Shown piece after piece: positions 10,033 to 22,211 of a DNA stretch of 64,000 nt. Position 1 is the stretch's first letter. The number at the start of each line of letters is the position of its first letter. A program made the translations under genes and the position numbers. Under the pieces are notes generated by a model that was not told the DNA's origin, did not search any database, and was given only the letters and a program-made list of their open reading frames with translations. The DNA lies in the NCBI RefSeq assembly GCF_030272615.1, contig NW_026728908.1, positions 124,001 through 188,000 of the forward strand, read 5' to 3'. The DNA comes from Cryptomeria japonica (Eukaryota > Streptophyta > Pinopsida > Cupressales > Cupressaceae).

Positions 10033-12309
10033 TCATAGAAGAATGTGAGGAACAAAACCCCATGTGAGGAAAAAGTCCCCCCCATATGAGAGAAGAAGAG
10101 AAGCTAGAAAGCCCCCCCTCAATGTGGAATCTGCACCAATGATAGAAGCCCGATGTATGAAGAAACTGCTCCATGAACGTCGAACAACATTCCTCCCCTT
10201 AGGAAGAAACAAAACCAAAGGTGTATCCATGAAGTCTCCCCAATCATGAAGGGAAGATGTAAGAAGAAAACTCATGATGAATGGAATCTCTAAAAACTGC
10301 TCAAGTGTCCCCATGTCGATGCTGAAAGATACCCCCTCCAAAGGTGGTAAACTATGCCACACTGCTGAAAAAGGCACTCCAAGATCTAGTGGAGATGGAT
10401 GTAGAACATGTCCCAAAGACTCACATGTCTCCTCAAAAGATAAAGAGACCTCCTCCAACTACTGTACATAAGTATCCACAATCATGTCAACCTCGAAAGA
10501 ATGATCATGTAGAGAATGAACAAGAGGGTCAGAGTGTTCCCTCGCAACAATCGAAGAAGGATCACCTTCATCAAAGAGAAGATGAATGTCATCAATGATG
10601 TCTCCCAAATCTGCAATGTAGGATTCCACAAACAAACTTGCAATGTCTGTCAAGTAATCATCCCATGAATCTGAAGCTGGAAGACAATGAATATCCTGCT
10701 GCACTGAATCACATGAAGGCAAAACTGTCACACTATCTGCATCATCAGGTGCAATAGGTGATGTAATATAAATATGAGGAGATGAAATACAAGACTCAAG
10801 AATGGGGTCACATGTGAGAATCCCCATGTTCAAGTGTCCAAAGTTCTCCTCAAAATCTGAACCATCACAAGAAGTGTGATCATAATGTGTAGAATCATCA
10901 AATGTGAAATCATCATCTTCAACAAAATCTGAAAAGGAGTATAACCAAGATGCATGATCAACCACCCTAGTCGCAATGATAGCTCTAGTCTCCAAGTCTC
11001 TAATGAAAACTGAGTCAGGTGTGAACTCCACAACTCTCTTAGTTGCGCCATGTGTGATTTGATAGATAGAAAGGAGATTGTTTGTCAAGTGGGGTACACA
11101 CAACACATCATTGAAGGAGTTATCCCCAATGTCAATAGATCCTTTCTCAATCACATCCATGTATGTATGATTGCCCATCAAAATCTGTGGCATGGTGCAA
11201 GGCTCAAATGTAGAGAACATAGACTGCGAAGATGCCATATGATGAGAAGCCCCTGAATCTAGAAGCCATCTCTCTGAATCATGACTGATAGTAGCACAGA
11301 GAGCTTTTCCTTTTCTTGTTCCAAAAGAGTGAGTCTTTCCACTTGTTGAAGCCATGAATGCTTGCCCTTTTCCTTTTGAATGTGAGGAAGTGGAAGTTGA
11401 TGAATCATCCTTCTTGTAGACTTTAGGCAAATCAATGTTATGCTTTTTGATGATATGTGTGAGCTCATCAATTTTCTTAGAATGGCAACGATGCTCCTCA
11501 TGACCAATCTTTTTACAATAAGCACAAGTAGGTCTCTCCCTCTTTGGTGAATTATCTCTCTTGGAAGAGGATGAATCTCCTTGTTATGGAGAAGATGGTG
11601 CTTTTTCTTTAGGCTTTGATTGCCATTTCTTCTTTTTTGAGTTGTCCTTTCCTTGATTTCCTTTGTTCCCTTGATTTGCCACTAATGCTTGAGACTTAGA
11701 AGCCTTAAGAATGCCCATGCTTATCAACTTAGTTTGTTCCATCATCAACATTTCATTGAAAGAATCAAATGTAGGCATTTTGTAGCTTGAACCCATTGTC
11801 ATCCTATGTGTTTGGAAACTAGAAACAAATGTTGCATATTCTTGTGGAAGCTTGCCTATCAAGTTGAATATCAATTGAGTATCCTTTTTATCAATGTCAC
11901 AATCTTTGACTTGTGCTCTCAACTCATTTGCCTTAGTGACATAGTCTTGTATAGTATCAAAGTTCTTGGGATCCAACTTGGTGAGATCACTATCAATTTT
12001 ATATCCCCTAATCTCATCAACTTGACCATACAAGTCTTGAAACTTTTGCCAAGCATCCTTGATTAGAGTACACTTCTCAATATGAAAAATGAGATCCTTT
12101 GATACATACTTTCTTAAGGTACCAATTGCCATGATATTTTTAGTGAGCCAATCCAAGTGACCAACTGGATCAACCTTAGGATCAACTGGAGCAACAATAG
12201 TTCCATCAATGTAATGAGTGAGTCCTTTTTCCATAAGTTTACTCCATGCATCAATTTTCCAAGTAGCATAATTATGAGGAGTTAAGAGAGGAAACTTAGA
12301 ATAACCCAT
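10033..12309 (-). pseudogene. copia-NA gag-protease polyprotein with acidic C-terminal extension
   Basis: Minus-strand frame from ATG at 12309 (MGYSKFPLLTPHNYATWK), a typical copia capsid start, continuing through the UBN2-like region to a zinc knuckle CAYCKKIGHEEHRC near 11480-11525 and a protease WLLDSGASHHM near 11270. An Asp/Ser/His-rich tail follows, with no integrase motif. Only two stops interrupt 759 codons in one frame: TAA at 11584-11586 and TAG at 10459-10461. The second could be the natural end, leaving a 141-codon extension of doubtful reality. The protein would build particles and mature them; RT and integrase must come from elsewhere. Confidence 0.78.
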
Positions 12310-13801
12310 AGCAGCAAAAAGGAAGGAACAGAAGAGCACAAAAGCACAAGAGACACCCCCCCAAATTCACTCAATCAAAGTACCCCCCCCCCCCAAAGTG
12401 ATGATTTTGGCACTTTATACTTAGTGCGATTACAATGAGCCACTTGCAAAACAAGGCAAAGTGGACTTATGATGCAAATTTTACAACTTCCCAAATGAGA
12501 TACAAGAGACTTCAATCAATAGTGCAATAAATCTAATTGAGATTCAAGCAAATATACAAGTACCAAGAGAGCCAAAAATGGCCAAAATGTGAAAGTACAA
12601 TTTCTACTTACAATGGCATCAATCTAATAGCATCATGTGAAAGTAGACAAAAAAATACACACTTTCAAAAAAAACGGCACCTGAAAAGGAGGTCATATGA
12701 CCCCAAACGAAGCCTCTGAAGTTGCAAAAAGTGGGATTACTCAGGTACAGTCACCAAAAACTGCATTTTCTAAAAAATCAGTGCATCAAAATCAAAAAAA
12801 TTCTTCACCACTGCGGAGAGCACGAAATTATATCCCATTTCAAAAAAAATTGCTCGAAAAAAGGAGCAAAAAAAAGCAAGTTATGGCCATTTGAAGTTGA
12901 ACTGCAAAATCAAAAATGCAAATGAGAGGGGCCTGCCAAATTTTTGAAAAATGTTGATGTGGTGCTGACATCAGCAAGTCACTAGGTTAAATTTGATGGC
13001 CGTATGACCATCGCAAAAACTTCACCCCTGCTGACTGGGCATCCGTACTGTAAGGACAGCTGACGTGGCAAGTGACTGTGCAGGCCATACCGTACGGATT
13101 TGCTGACTGGGCATTGTACAGTGCGTACAGAAATCTGACGTGGATGGTTTGTACCCGCAAGCCAGTGGTCACCTGCCACATGGCAGGCGCGGGTCCTCCG
13201 GTCTGGGTGGATGCCGGCGGAGGGAGCTGTCGGAGCCAACGGCCGGCGGCGGAGGACTTGGGCACCAGCGGCGACGTCGTGCGGAGGCGAGAGGATGCGG
13301 CAGCAGCGACCGGCGGGCGGCGGACGGCGATGGACTCGGCGGCGGCACGAACGACGGAGACCGGCGGGGATCTATGGGTACGGGTCGTGGCAGCTGCAGC
13401 AGACAGGTACGCGGTGGGAACAGAGCTGCAGACCTGCAAGTACGGCAGGTCGGGGGGGGGGGGGGGTCTACGAACCCCCCAAAAAAGAACTTTTTTTTTT
13501 TTTTTTCGAAATTTTTTGATTTTTTGATTTTTTGAAAAATATTTTCAGAAAATGAAAATATTTTTTATTTCGAAAAAATGATAAAAAAAAATTGAAAATT
13601 CGTACGATTATAGCAAAATTGGCGAAAAAATTTTGCTCACCAAAATAGGCCAACTTTATAACCAAAATTCATGGAAATGACCTTCTAGACGCAATGGCGG
13701 GGTCGGATCTAGTCTAGGACGCCTCCAAAAGATGTTGCTCCTCAGATCTGCCTCTTGACGTCGCAATAATGTCTCTTCAAGACGAATCAATGAAGCCCCA
13801 A
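12310..13801 (-). other. copia-NA leader with a GC-rich block and homopolymer runs
   Basis: This 1.5-kb untranslated leader lies between the primer-binding site and gag. It holds a C12 run (12383-12394), a strongly GC-rich block about 13020-13460 in otherwise AT-rich DNA, two diverged copies of a 40-base unit starting CTGACTGGGCAT and ending TGACGTGG (13031-13068 and 13103-13143), a G15 run (13452-13466), and a T16 run followed by AT-rich sequence. Long frames through the GC block (13072-13535 and its reverse) look like composition effects. Confidence 0.6.
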
Positions 13802-13815
13802 TGGCTCTGATACCA
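13802..13815 (-). promoter_or_regulatory. copia-NA primer-binding site, initiator-Met tRNA type
   Basis: The minus strand reads TGGTATCAGAGCC just after the 5' LTR end at 13816, the standard site pairing with the 3' end of initiator tRNA-Met in plant copia elements. Confidence 0.88.
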
Positions 13816-14294
13816 TGTGAGATTTTGCCAAGATCAAGAGCTCAATGAAATGTACAAAATAGAGACATAATATGGGACAAGAATAAACTGTATTCTCATC
13901 AATAGAAAATGATCAATAATATCAATTACATAGTTACATACAATGTAGATGAGCTTGCTTATATAGGCAAGGCTAGGGATATGTGAGCACACAAACATGA
14001 CATGTGGCTCAATAAGAAACAAGGGTAGGTAGGAAATAGGTGTGGGTAGGTAGGAGAAATAATATAATAGTCCACATGAGGTGGATCACCCACTGAATGT
14101 GGAGTGTAACAACAAGAGTGGAGTGTAACAACAAGATCAACACCATAAAAGGTGGAATTTCTCCTACACACACTATCCCAATGTGGCACAAACACCCAAG
14201 TGTCTCATACCCAAACTACTATAAAATGCATTATCCTAAGTAAACTTAAGTAAGGTGTAATAATATCCATGATGAATAATTATTTACACCAACA
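13816..14294 (-). repeat. copia-NA 5' LTR
   Basis: Near-identical to 9332-9810. Minus-strand TATA box CCTATATAAGC at 13957-13967. Right flank AATTG at 14295-14299 is the target duplication. Confidence 0.92.
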
Positions 14295-14299
14295 AATTG

Positions 14300-15483
14300 G
14301 TTGTATTGGTTTATGATCTAATGATGAGCAGTAATGATTATGACATGTATGCATGTTGTATGAGAAGAGTTTCAAAGTATTTTTGGCGCATTGAGATAAT
14401 GGTTTTTATCTTGGGGATGAGTAATTATATTGCATGTAATGCAAATCGTGTGATGAGTTACTGAGTTCGATGAAGTGGTGATCAAGGAGCGATAGAGGCT
14501 ATGTTGAATGATGTGCAGAGATTGTTATGTAATCCAACGGTCATACTTGAGCTGATTTGTTTGTAATCTCTATGAGAGAATTAGGTTTCTGTTGTGTTAC
14601 CGACCTATTGATTTGTTTATAAGGTTGATGAGTTGTTTTGTTTCAGACTTGGCAAAGTTGTAGTTGAGTGTGTGGTTGCCGAACCCGATGATGTATCTAC
14701 AATTTGTGTAAAGGCGGATAGGAGCATGAAAAGGATCTCAACAAGCAAGTGTAGTGTTATTCAAACAGATCAACAAACCCCTATTGTTTTCTAACAATTA
14801 CAGTAGTAAAATCCCCTAACCGGGTAATCTCTAAAAAGCTTAGTATTATTCAAATCCTCTAACCAGGTGGTCCATTAGCTTGGATTTCAAATCCTCTACT
14901 GAGGTTACTCCTCACAGGGTATTGCTTCTAATAGGGTATTATAGTCAATCCTTTAACTAGGTGGTCCCTAACAGTATCTGATCTTAACAAGACTTTTTGT
15001 AAAAGCTTTAACAGGCTTGGCTTCTAACAGGGTGAACTTCAGAAGAGTTCAGATAGTTAACTTGTGAGTCTCATCTCACTGTGGTTTTTCCCATTTGGGT
15101 TTCCAAGTCAAAAATATTGTGTCAAGTGGTGAATGTTTTTGTGGTTATGTTTATTATGGTTGAATTGCTTAACTACTTAATCCACTTTGATAAGTTATGA
15201 TAACCAGTAGCAATCCGAAATGAGGTTTTACTTATGTCAATAAAGTATGTGGATGTTTGTGAGTTTCAATTTGTTTTACTGTTAATCTGTTATAACAGTC
15301 AACCGATTTATCTTGATAGTGATATTGCATTTATAGTTCAGTGGTTTAACTTGTCAGTTTATAGTTTACTTTGAGAGGTTTATTCTGAGATTGGTGAAAG
15401 TTATTATTAGTTTTATATCCACCGATTCACCCCCCCCCCCCCTCAGTAGTTGACCGGATCCTTATTCTTTCATCATACCATCA
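14300..15483 (+). repeat. copia-1 3' LTR, second piece
   Basis: Collinear with 4319-4769 and then extends 733 bases beyond the truncated 5' LTR. It contains repeated CCTCTAAC(C/T)(G/A)GGT phrases and a C12 run before CTCAGTAGTTGACCGG, the same end block as in the other copia LTRs here. It ends near CATCA at 15483. Confidence 0.8.
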
Positions 15484-16582
15484 ATTGCATGCATAGTTAG
15501 ACAGATATAATCATGAATATAAAAACCATAACAAATTGATCTATTGCCTTCTAAAAGATGTGAGTATGGACTTTCTCTCAGATTTATCTAAGCAATACCA
15601 GTGACTAGACTACACCAAGATGAAGGATTTAATGTATATGAGCAAAAAATTGAGCTAAATGGATGTAAGATTAAGCTAGATATCCAATATTAATCTATGA
15701 ATGATTAAACTAAATGTGCAAAAAGCTAAGATGCAATAATCTCAAAGCACAATATTATCAATGACTCTAGAGAAAAAATAGCATAATAAGAATAAATCTC
15801 CAGGGTTTCTTGAATGAGAGATGAAAGGCTGAATTTATAGAGAATCCAAAGAGAGACCAACAGTCAAGATCGATTAATGATGAGCGGTTGAGATTCCTCA
15901 AGAAAAAGCACAATCCAGGTGAATTGAAATGTTTGGATGCTTTGATTTAGTTTCAGAGAAGATTAGATTGAGTTAATCTTGAGATAAATTCCAATTAAAG
16001 CCTGATTGAATGCATTGAGATTATAAGTTTGAGTTTGCATTGGAGATAAAATTAGTTGATTCCATGCATATTCCTCTTATTTGCTCAAGATTTTTATTAG
16101 AAAAAGCCTCTTCAATGCAACTAAACCTCTTTCCTCAAGATTGCTTTGAGTTTAAATTTTGAGAAAATGATTTATTCAATTTAATTGATCTTCTGAGATT
16201 TCTCAAGTTATCTCAAATTTAGAAAAAGAAATATCTCAAGTTGATTTATTTTCTCAATTTAATTCATTTTTTGCAAATCAATTCCTTTTTTTCAATTAAT
16301 TTATTTTTTATGATTAAATGGAAAATTTATTTATTAATTAAATATGCTAGGATATTTAATTAAATAAATAAGATAATTGATTAAAATGATTTGCTTGGAA
16401 TGATTAATTAATTAAATAAACATTTAATTAATTTTAAATAATTTATTTGTCATGTGACATTGATGATTTAGGAGTTGATTAATTAGGTGCTCAAGATTAA
16501 TTTAATTGTCTTTGGTTAAGACCTTGGTGATGTAGTCGAGATTAGGGGCCCATGGTTTAGATGACCATTTTAGGGTATTACA
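15484..16582 (-). repeat. Tat-B 3' LTR, main piece
   Basis: Starts ATTGCATGCATAGTTAGACAG, matching 31673-31874, and continues to GGGTATTACA at 16582. A minus-strand TATA-like box (CTCTATAAATTC) is near 15831-15843. Bases 16300-16450 are TTAATTAAATAAATA-type AT repeats shared in style with the Tat-A LTR. Confidence 0.72.
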
Positions 16583-16598
16583 TTTGCCCCACTTTGAA
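16583..16598 (-). promoter_or_regulatory. Tat-B polypurine tract
   Basis: Plus-strand TTTGCCCCACTTTGAA directly follows the LTR; the minus strand reads TTCAAAGTGGGGCAAA next to the TGTAATACCC LTR start. Confidence 0.65.
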
Positions 16599-19500
16599 TT
16601 GATGTGCAAACAGTGCATTGATTCAAAGAATAGTTGATGTCAAATAGAAATCAATTTTGAACTTGATGGATCACAAACCGATGAAGAGTGAGATGTTCAG
16701 CTTGATTTGAAGCGATGAAACTAAACAAATTGATTAAAGTGATACCGGTCCTAAACTTGATTGAACAAGGACCAATGAAGAGTGAGATACCATTATTGAA
16801 CTTGATGGATCAAGAAATGAGCACCGATCTAGAACTTGATTGAACTAGAATTGATTGAGCAAATAGATAATACCGATTCTGAACTTGATTGAATAAGAAC
16901 AGATTAGCGAAATAAAATGTCTAGCTTGATTTGATGTGATGAAACTGAACACCAATTTGAAGATTGATTCAGATGAGGACAAAATTGATATGCCCCTAGA
17001 GATTGTTTTTATTTAACATCAAAGAATCTCAACTTGATATGATGTGATTTAGTTAACATGCCCCTAGTAATGAGGTCTTATTTGATGAGATTTTATGCTC
17101 AACTTTTGATGAAGTTTTTAAAAATTTCTTGACTTTTGAATGATGTAACCATTGATAATGTTGATGTAATGAGTATGCCCCCTTGGGAGCGAGATCGTAG
17201 TGATTTTAGGAAATTTTTGTTAATAAAATGATTTATCGATGATAATCTGAGCACGAAGATTGATTTAAGAATTGATTTGAGATAAATTAGAGGACTTTCG
17301 AGTTGATTGGAAAAGATTTGAGTGCAGAGTGATGCAAAGATTGACCTGAAGATGAATGTGCCAAGTGGTCAACATTGTGAGAATTTGACTAGAAAATTGA
17401 CGTTAGATTTTGATTTCAACCCCGAAAATGGACTCAGGGGGATCAATTTAGCTAAGGGTATAAATTTTGTGTCAGTCGAAGCAAGTTTGAAAAAAATGAT
17501 GATCATTTTAGATTCAAGCTTTTATTCAAAGGATGAAGAGAACAATATTATCATGTTGAAATCACTTGAAATGCACAAAGCTTAATATGAATGCAACCGA
17601 AAAACTTAGTCACTAGATTTGGTATGCTTATTTATCTTCACTGAGTGTTTTACAATGTCAGAGATAGACATGAGCACCAAGGCATGAAAAGCGAGGATGA
17701 CCTGAATGTCACATCCTTTTGATTTAGCAAGTGAACATAAGAACCAAGGCAGAAAGAGCCAGGATGACCTGAATGTTGCTTGCGTGCAAACACACCAGAC
17801 AAAGAAGAGTTCCTTCCTTTTCATATGCAATATTGATTATCTTGTTAGCAATGGCCCTTATATCGTTCATATCCTAGGACAGATTAAGCATGTATCCAAA
17901 TTGCACAATAAATAAATTTACTCTAAACAAACAAGGAAATGATTCCAACCTCCTTGTAGCATACAAATAAAAGGAGTTGAGGTATGTGTGGTGATTTCAC
18001 CTTGATGTGAAGGCCCTTATCATAGACACCTAGCTTATGAGATGTTTTCAGATCATCAGAATCATTCCTACAAGTAGAAAACAAAAAAAAAAAGTATCAT
18101 GCCCCCAGTCCATGCTCCTCTTAGTCAAGATAGACTTCCTTTAGTTACTCAGATGGAATAATAAATGAAAAGAAATTTAAAAGACAACATACAAAGAAAA
18201 TTTCAATCATATCTCAAACAGTTTTAGTGATTATTTTCGTTGTTCTTGTTTTGCTTGTTTACTCAGTGGTAAAACCCTGCAGTCGTTAGGAGATAGGTAA
18301 CTGACTCGGATTGGATAACCCGGTACTATCGACATAAAGATGACTTGGTTAAACTACTTAGGACATTTAGATTGATCAGTCAATTACCCTAAGACTAGGA
18401 CATTGATTGGTTTCAAGCTATGAGGGTTCCAAAAAGAACTAGGGTGTCACAAAAGCGACTGAAAGATATGTACAAGCTAAAGCAAAGATGCGGGAAAGAG
18501 GGAAATAAAACAGGAAATGCCAAATTTGCGTTGATAGATGGAGCACTTCAATACAAGAGGTGCCTATTTACCAGGTTTTCACCTTCTTGGTAAATATTCT
18601 CTTTTTATACTACCAAGGTGCCTGTTTACCAGGTTTTCACCAAGGCATTAGATTTTTTTCATATTTTGATTTTTTTTTAGGACTTTTTATGCTTTTTAGG
18701 ATTTTTCTAGGGCTTTATTTTATTTTATTTTTTTTTTTGGATGTTTTCAACTATGCCCCCAGTATGTAGAATGATCTGCAGAATGCATGTGGAGACAATG
18801 ATTTTTTTATATGACCTATGTTAATGCAATATGCATGATGAAGATGCATTTCCTATTTGAACAAGGATGACTGTGTTTGTTTAGCATTTCATAATACACC
18901 AATTGAATTTGAGGTACAAAAAAATTCATAGATAAGTGGTCAATCGATCCTTAAGGTCCCTTGGAACATCCAAATTAACACACTTACTGACTAGGATTTA
19001 CAAATGGAGATGCAGAAAACTTCCCCATTGGTTCTTGAAACTTTGATCTTTTGTTGCCCATGTGAGTGCAAATGAGTTAATTCCTACTCTTGTGCTCATG
19101 AAATATCCTTAGCATACTATATGACTAGCTATGTGGATTATTCTAACTTCAAAAGTATCTCGAATAGAGTCTCGCTACCAGAAAGCTTTTAGAGCTCGGA
19201 CGAGGTTATAGACTGTAATTTCTCAAATATTGCTTCATTGCCAACACGCGTTCATAGCCCTGATGGAGTTACTCGCATGTTCCCATAGTCAAGTTTTTTT
19301 TCGCACTTGTATGCATGATATTTCAATTATATATCATTGCTCTTTTGCCTTGAAATGAATATTTGGCATAACACTTTTTCTTTTTTATTTTCTTGCCTTG
19401 ACTTGTAAGTAATGAAACCTACTTGGGTGTGACAATTACAGCGGCACTGAAGTAGAATGTTATATTTTCACTAGTCATATGATCAACTAGGTGTCTAGAA

Positions 19501-20336
19501 TGAATTAGAGATTTTGTTAATGTGTTTGAGATAGAGAAATTGATAGATTTTGGGTTAATAAGTCTCAAATAGTAAAATCACTACCCAACCATAAGTAAAG
19601 TGTCATCATGGGGTGATGTTGAAAATGAATGACCTTAGGACCTCATAGACTTCATGTTCGAATATCTAAGAAAAGAGATGACCCTTGTTTGTCTTGAATG
19701 CAAACAAATGATAAAATTGGACAGCTGCCTTGTTTTATTGATGTTAATATATGCAAATGCAAAAATTTTGTGACTGATATGCATTTAAAAAAGAAACTAT
19801 ATGTGATGCAGTGCTTTGAATAAAATGATATGCAATGTAAAAAGAAAAACCTTAACTAACCCATCCCTTAGATATAGTATCGTTTAAGGTGCATGTTATT
19901 CTTAGGGTTAGGGAGTTTTGTGTAGGTAGTTCATTTGTCTTTGTTTGAAGAGTCAGATAAAGATGTCTTTCCCAATAAGATATAAGGACTCAGCTTAGTG
20001 TACATGTTCAGCATCTCCAATGTTGATTTCCTTAGTTTTTGGATTTTGTGGATCATCAGAGGGAAATCAAACTCTGGAACCCACGAATTCAGCTATAGCC
20101 TTATCATTTTCAAAGCAATCCAATTGTGGTAGATTCTCTTGCCCCTAATCTATCTCTTTGCTTTTTTCTAAATTTTTTTTTGGAATAAAATGGATACATT
20201 ATAGGAGATGGAAGAAGGACTTCCATTTCTCACTTCTTTGGATGGTACCCTTGGAATATGTTTTGCAACAGACAATGGCTATGAAGGTATGTTCAAAGAT
20301 GTTGGTAGGATGATGAAATGAAACTAGGGTAAAGTC
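16599..20336 (-). other. Tat-B 3' internal region, no recognisable gene
   Basis: It corresponds in position to where Tat-A carries its PMD gene, and shares with Tat-A the phrase TATGCCCCCT (1241-1250, 17174-17183), but no PMD exon is seen. The 16600-16980 part is a decayed repeat of phrases around GAACTTGATTGA. A 26-base unit AGGTGCCT(A/G)TTTACCAGGTTTTCACC occurs at about 18558 and 18617. An 87-codon plus-strand frame at 17322-17585 has no family features. No pol motifs were found on either strand. Confidence 0.5.
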
Positions 20337-21042
20337 TTATGCAAAGGATTGCATAAGGGGGATGGAAGGGTGAAAAAGAGGTGTTGGATAATGAATCAGA
20401 TATTGAAAGTTTGGTGCATGAGTGTATGTAAATGTTGGTAGGATCAACATTGGCACACATCTTGAGGGGTGGTGGAGTGATGGAGGAAAAGTGGATCTTA
20501 GATTTTGAGATTTGGATGGAGGAACAGCCAGGGATTTTGGGACATAAGGATCCAAAATGGATGAAGGGGGTGATGGAGGAATATATTTAGAAAGTTTGGA
20601 TAGAGGAACAACAATTTGGGATGCCAATTTGGATTTTTCTTTAGACTGTTGTACTTCAAGGAGCCACTTAGAGATCCACGTGGTTTTTGATTTTTCATGA
20701 TTTTGTAGTTCCTTGGAATGCATACAAGTGCCTTAGGAACTCATATAACTATTGATTTTTCTTTCTTTTGCTCAGTGGGCCTGTGTGTCCTTTTAGATTT
20801 TTCTTCTTCTTTTTGGATCATATTTTGCTTTTTTTTGACATGTTGATTAAATGGGACATGATGACCCTTGAATAAGTGTGGATTACTTGACTTCTGACTT
20901 TTATGCTTGGCATCGAAATTGATTGGAGAATGAAAAGAATGTGTAGATGGATAGGAATGATATGGAGGTATTTTGGATGGATGGAAGGTGCTCAAAGATG
21001 TATGCCTTTGTTGATCCTACATAAGGAATGGAGGGATATAGG
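20337..21042 (-). pseudogene. Tat-B gag, C-terminal part (left of copia-2)
   Basis: Minus-strand coding remnants rich in Pro/Ser/His/Lys (for example CKKK-like QHVKKKQNM and KYIPPSPP) continue the gag read through from 28622. A phrase KY(T/I)P-SP-SIL-PY occurs on both sides of copia-2, suggesting an old internal duplication. Frames are broken. Function is inferred only from continuity with the clearer gag half. Confidence 0.4.
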
Positions 21043-22161
21043 TGTTGGCATTTTTGATGTTTATGTTGTGATTGTCATTGGTAGACACACACTTGCATTT
21101 GAGATCATATTTATATGTATGAGTTAGAGCACAACCGGTATTTGTTCCAACCAGTCTGTTGTATTATAGTCTTTAGACTATTGGTGTTTTGCATAATGTG
21201 TTTCCCAATCTGAAGTGGCATGTTGACCCCAAGCGGTACGAGGGATTAAAGCGGCATAACACATTTTTACCAGTCTTCATTTTTGTCAAACCGGCAACCG
21301 ACATTTTGTATGAACTAGTAATACTCTGTGATGAGTTACCAACTGGCATTTTGTGATGAGTTACCATCCACCGATTGTTTGACGGTGCCGACACATTAAC
21401 GGTGCTTTTTGTGTCATGTTACCAAGTATGTACAGGTTCATTGAACCTAGGAAATTGTAATGTAATCCTATTGGACCGACATGAAATCAAATTCCTTTAT
21501 AAGGACATCATGTCTAGGGTTTTAGGTTGTTGATGTGGTTGTAGCGAAATTTTATGTTGTTGCTAGGGTTTAAGGTGGTTGAGGAGTTGGAGAGAATATA
21601 AATGTGTAGAAGACTGAAGTAATGCTAAAGTGCATTAGGAACGAGCTATCAAGGATCTAACCGAGTAGTTTGTGCTTTTAGCTAGATCAAACACTTGTTG
21701 ATTACTCACATCTTTGACAAGTCTGTAGCCCTTAACCGGGTAGGCCCAAAAGCCTTTTGTAAATCCTCTAACAAGGTGGTTCACATTTGTGGATCTAAAA
21801 TCCTCTAGCAAGGTAGTCCTTAATCGGACTTATCTCCTAACAGAAATTGGGATTCCTAACAGAATCTATTCTGGTAAAGAATATTGTAAGACCTTAACCG
21901 GTATGGTTCCTATTCTGCAAATAGTTACTTGTGAGTTCCATCTCACCGTGGTTTTTCCCATTTGGGTTTCCACGTCAAAATATCTTGTGTTATGGTGTTT
22001 GTGTTTTTGTGGGTGAATGCATTATTTGCTATTTGGTTTGCATGTGTGCTAACCGGTTTGACTGCTAAACTGTTTTACCAATTTACTGTCAGTCTTGTAA
22101 AGTGTTTAAGTGCATAGATTTTTGGCATACTAATTCACCCCCCACCTCTTAGTATTCATCA
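21043..22161 (+). repeat. copia-2 5' LTR
   Basis: It is 1,119 bases with TG and CA ends. TATA box CCTTTATAAGG at 21494-21504. Near the end is CACCCCCCACCTCTTAG, a short form of the poly-C block that is C12 in the 3' copy. A non-coding 73-codon minus-strand frame recurs in both LTRs and is not a gene. Confidence 0.92.
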
Positions 22162-22163
22162 AT

Positions 22164-22176
22164 TGGTATCAGAGCC
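22164..22176 (+). promoter_or_regulatory. copia-2 primer-binding site, initiator-Met tRNA type
   Basis: TGGTATCAGAGCC two bases after the LTR end at 22161. Confidence 0.92.
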
Positions 22177-22211
22177 AACCTTTCTATAAGTTTAACCACT
22201 TGGAAAGAGAT

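Larger units (their letters stand above)
9332..14294 (-). mobile_element. copia-NA: young, non-autonomous gag-protease copia element
   Basis: Two 479-base LTRs (9332-9810 and 13816-14294) with TG/CA ends differ at about three positions by eye. AATTG flanks both sides (9327-9331, 14295-14299), and the intact GTGAATTGGTTATATTGG in the copia-1 5' LTR confirms the empty site. Primer-binding site and polypurine tract both place transcription on the minus strand. The 4-kb interior codes only for capsid, zinc knuckle and protease plus an acidic tail; integrase, reverse transcriptase and RNase H are absent. It would have to use enzymes from a partner. The same LTR family occurs as a solo LTR at 53442-53954. 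Confidence 0.9.
4081..15483 (+). mobile_element. copia-1: degenerate Ty1/copia element (plus strand), split by copia-NA
   Basis: Full copia order is visible: LTR start TGTTGGCATTT at 4082, gag, protease, integrase, reverse transcriptase, RNase H, polypurine tract, and a second LTR from 9094. The 3' LTR is interrupted at 9331 by copia-NA and resumes at 14300. The 5' LTR stops matching the 3' LTR at 4769 and gag coding follows at 4770, so a deletion removed about 730 bases of LTR plus the primer-binding site and gag start. ATTG occurs on both outer sides (4077-4080, 15484-15487) as the likely target duplication. Frameshifts and stops make it dead. Confidence 0.85.

Noticed and set aside
13072-13535. 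Three overlapping plus-strand frames and one 150-codon minus-strand frame in the GC-rich block
   Set aside because: High GC removes stop codons by chance; all are Arg/Gly/Ala-rich low-complexity text with no family motif and lie in the copia-NA leader.
17322-17585. 87-codon plus-strand frame in the Tat-B interior
   Set aside because: Short, no motif, and in a region of decayed repeats.
22164-22176. Initiator-Met-like sequence as a possible tRNA gene fragment
   Set aside because: It is directly next to an LTR end; it is the primer-binding site. No cloverleaf surrounds it.
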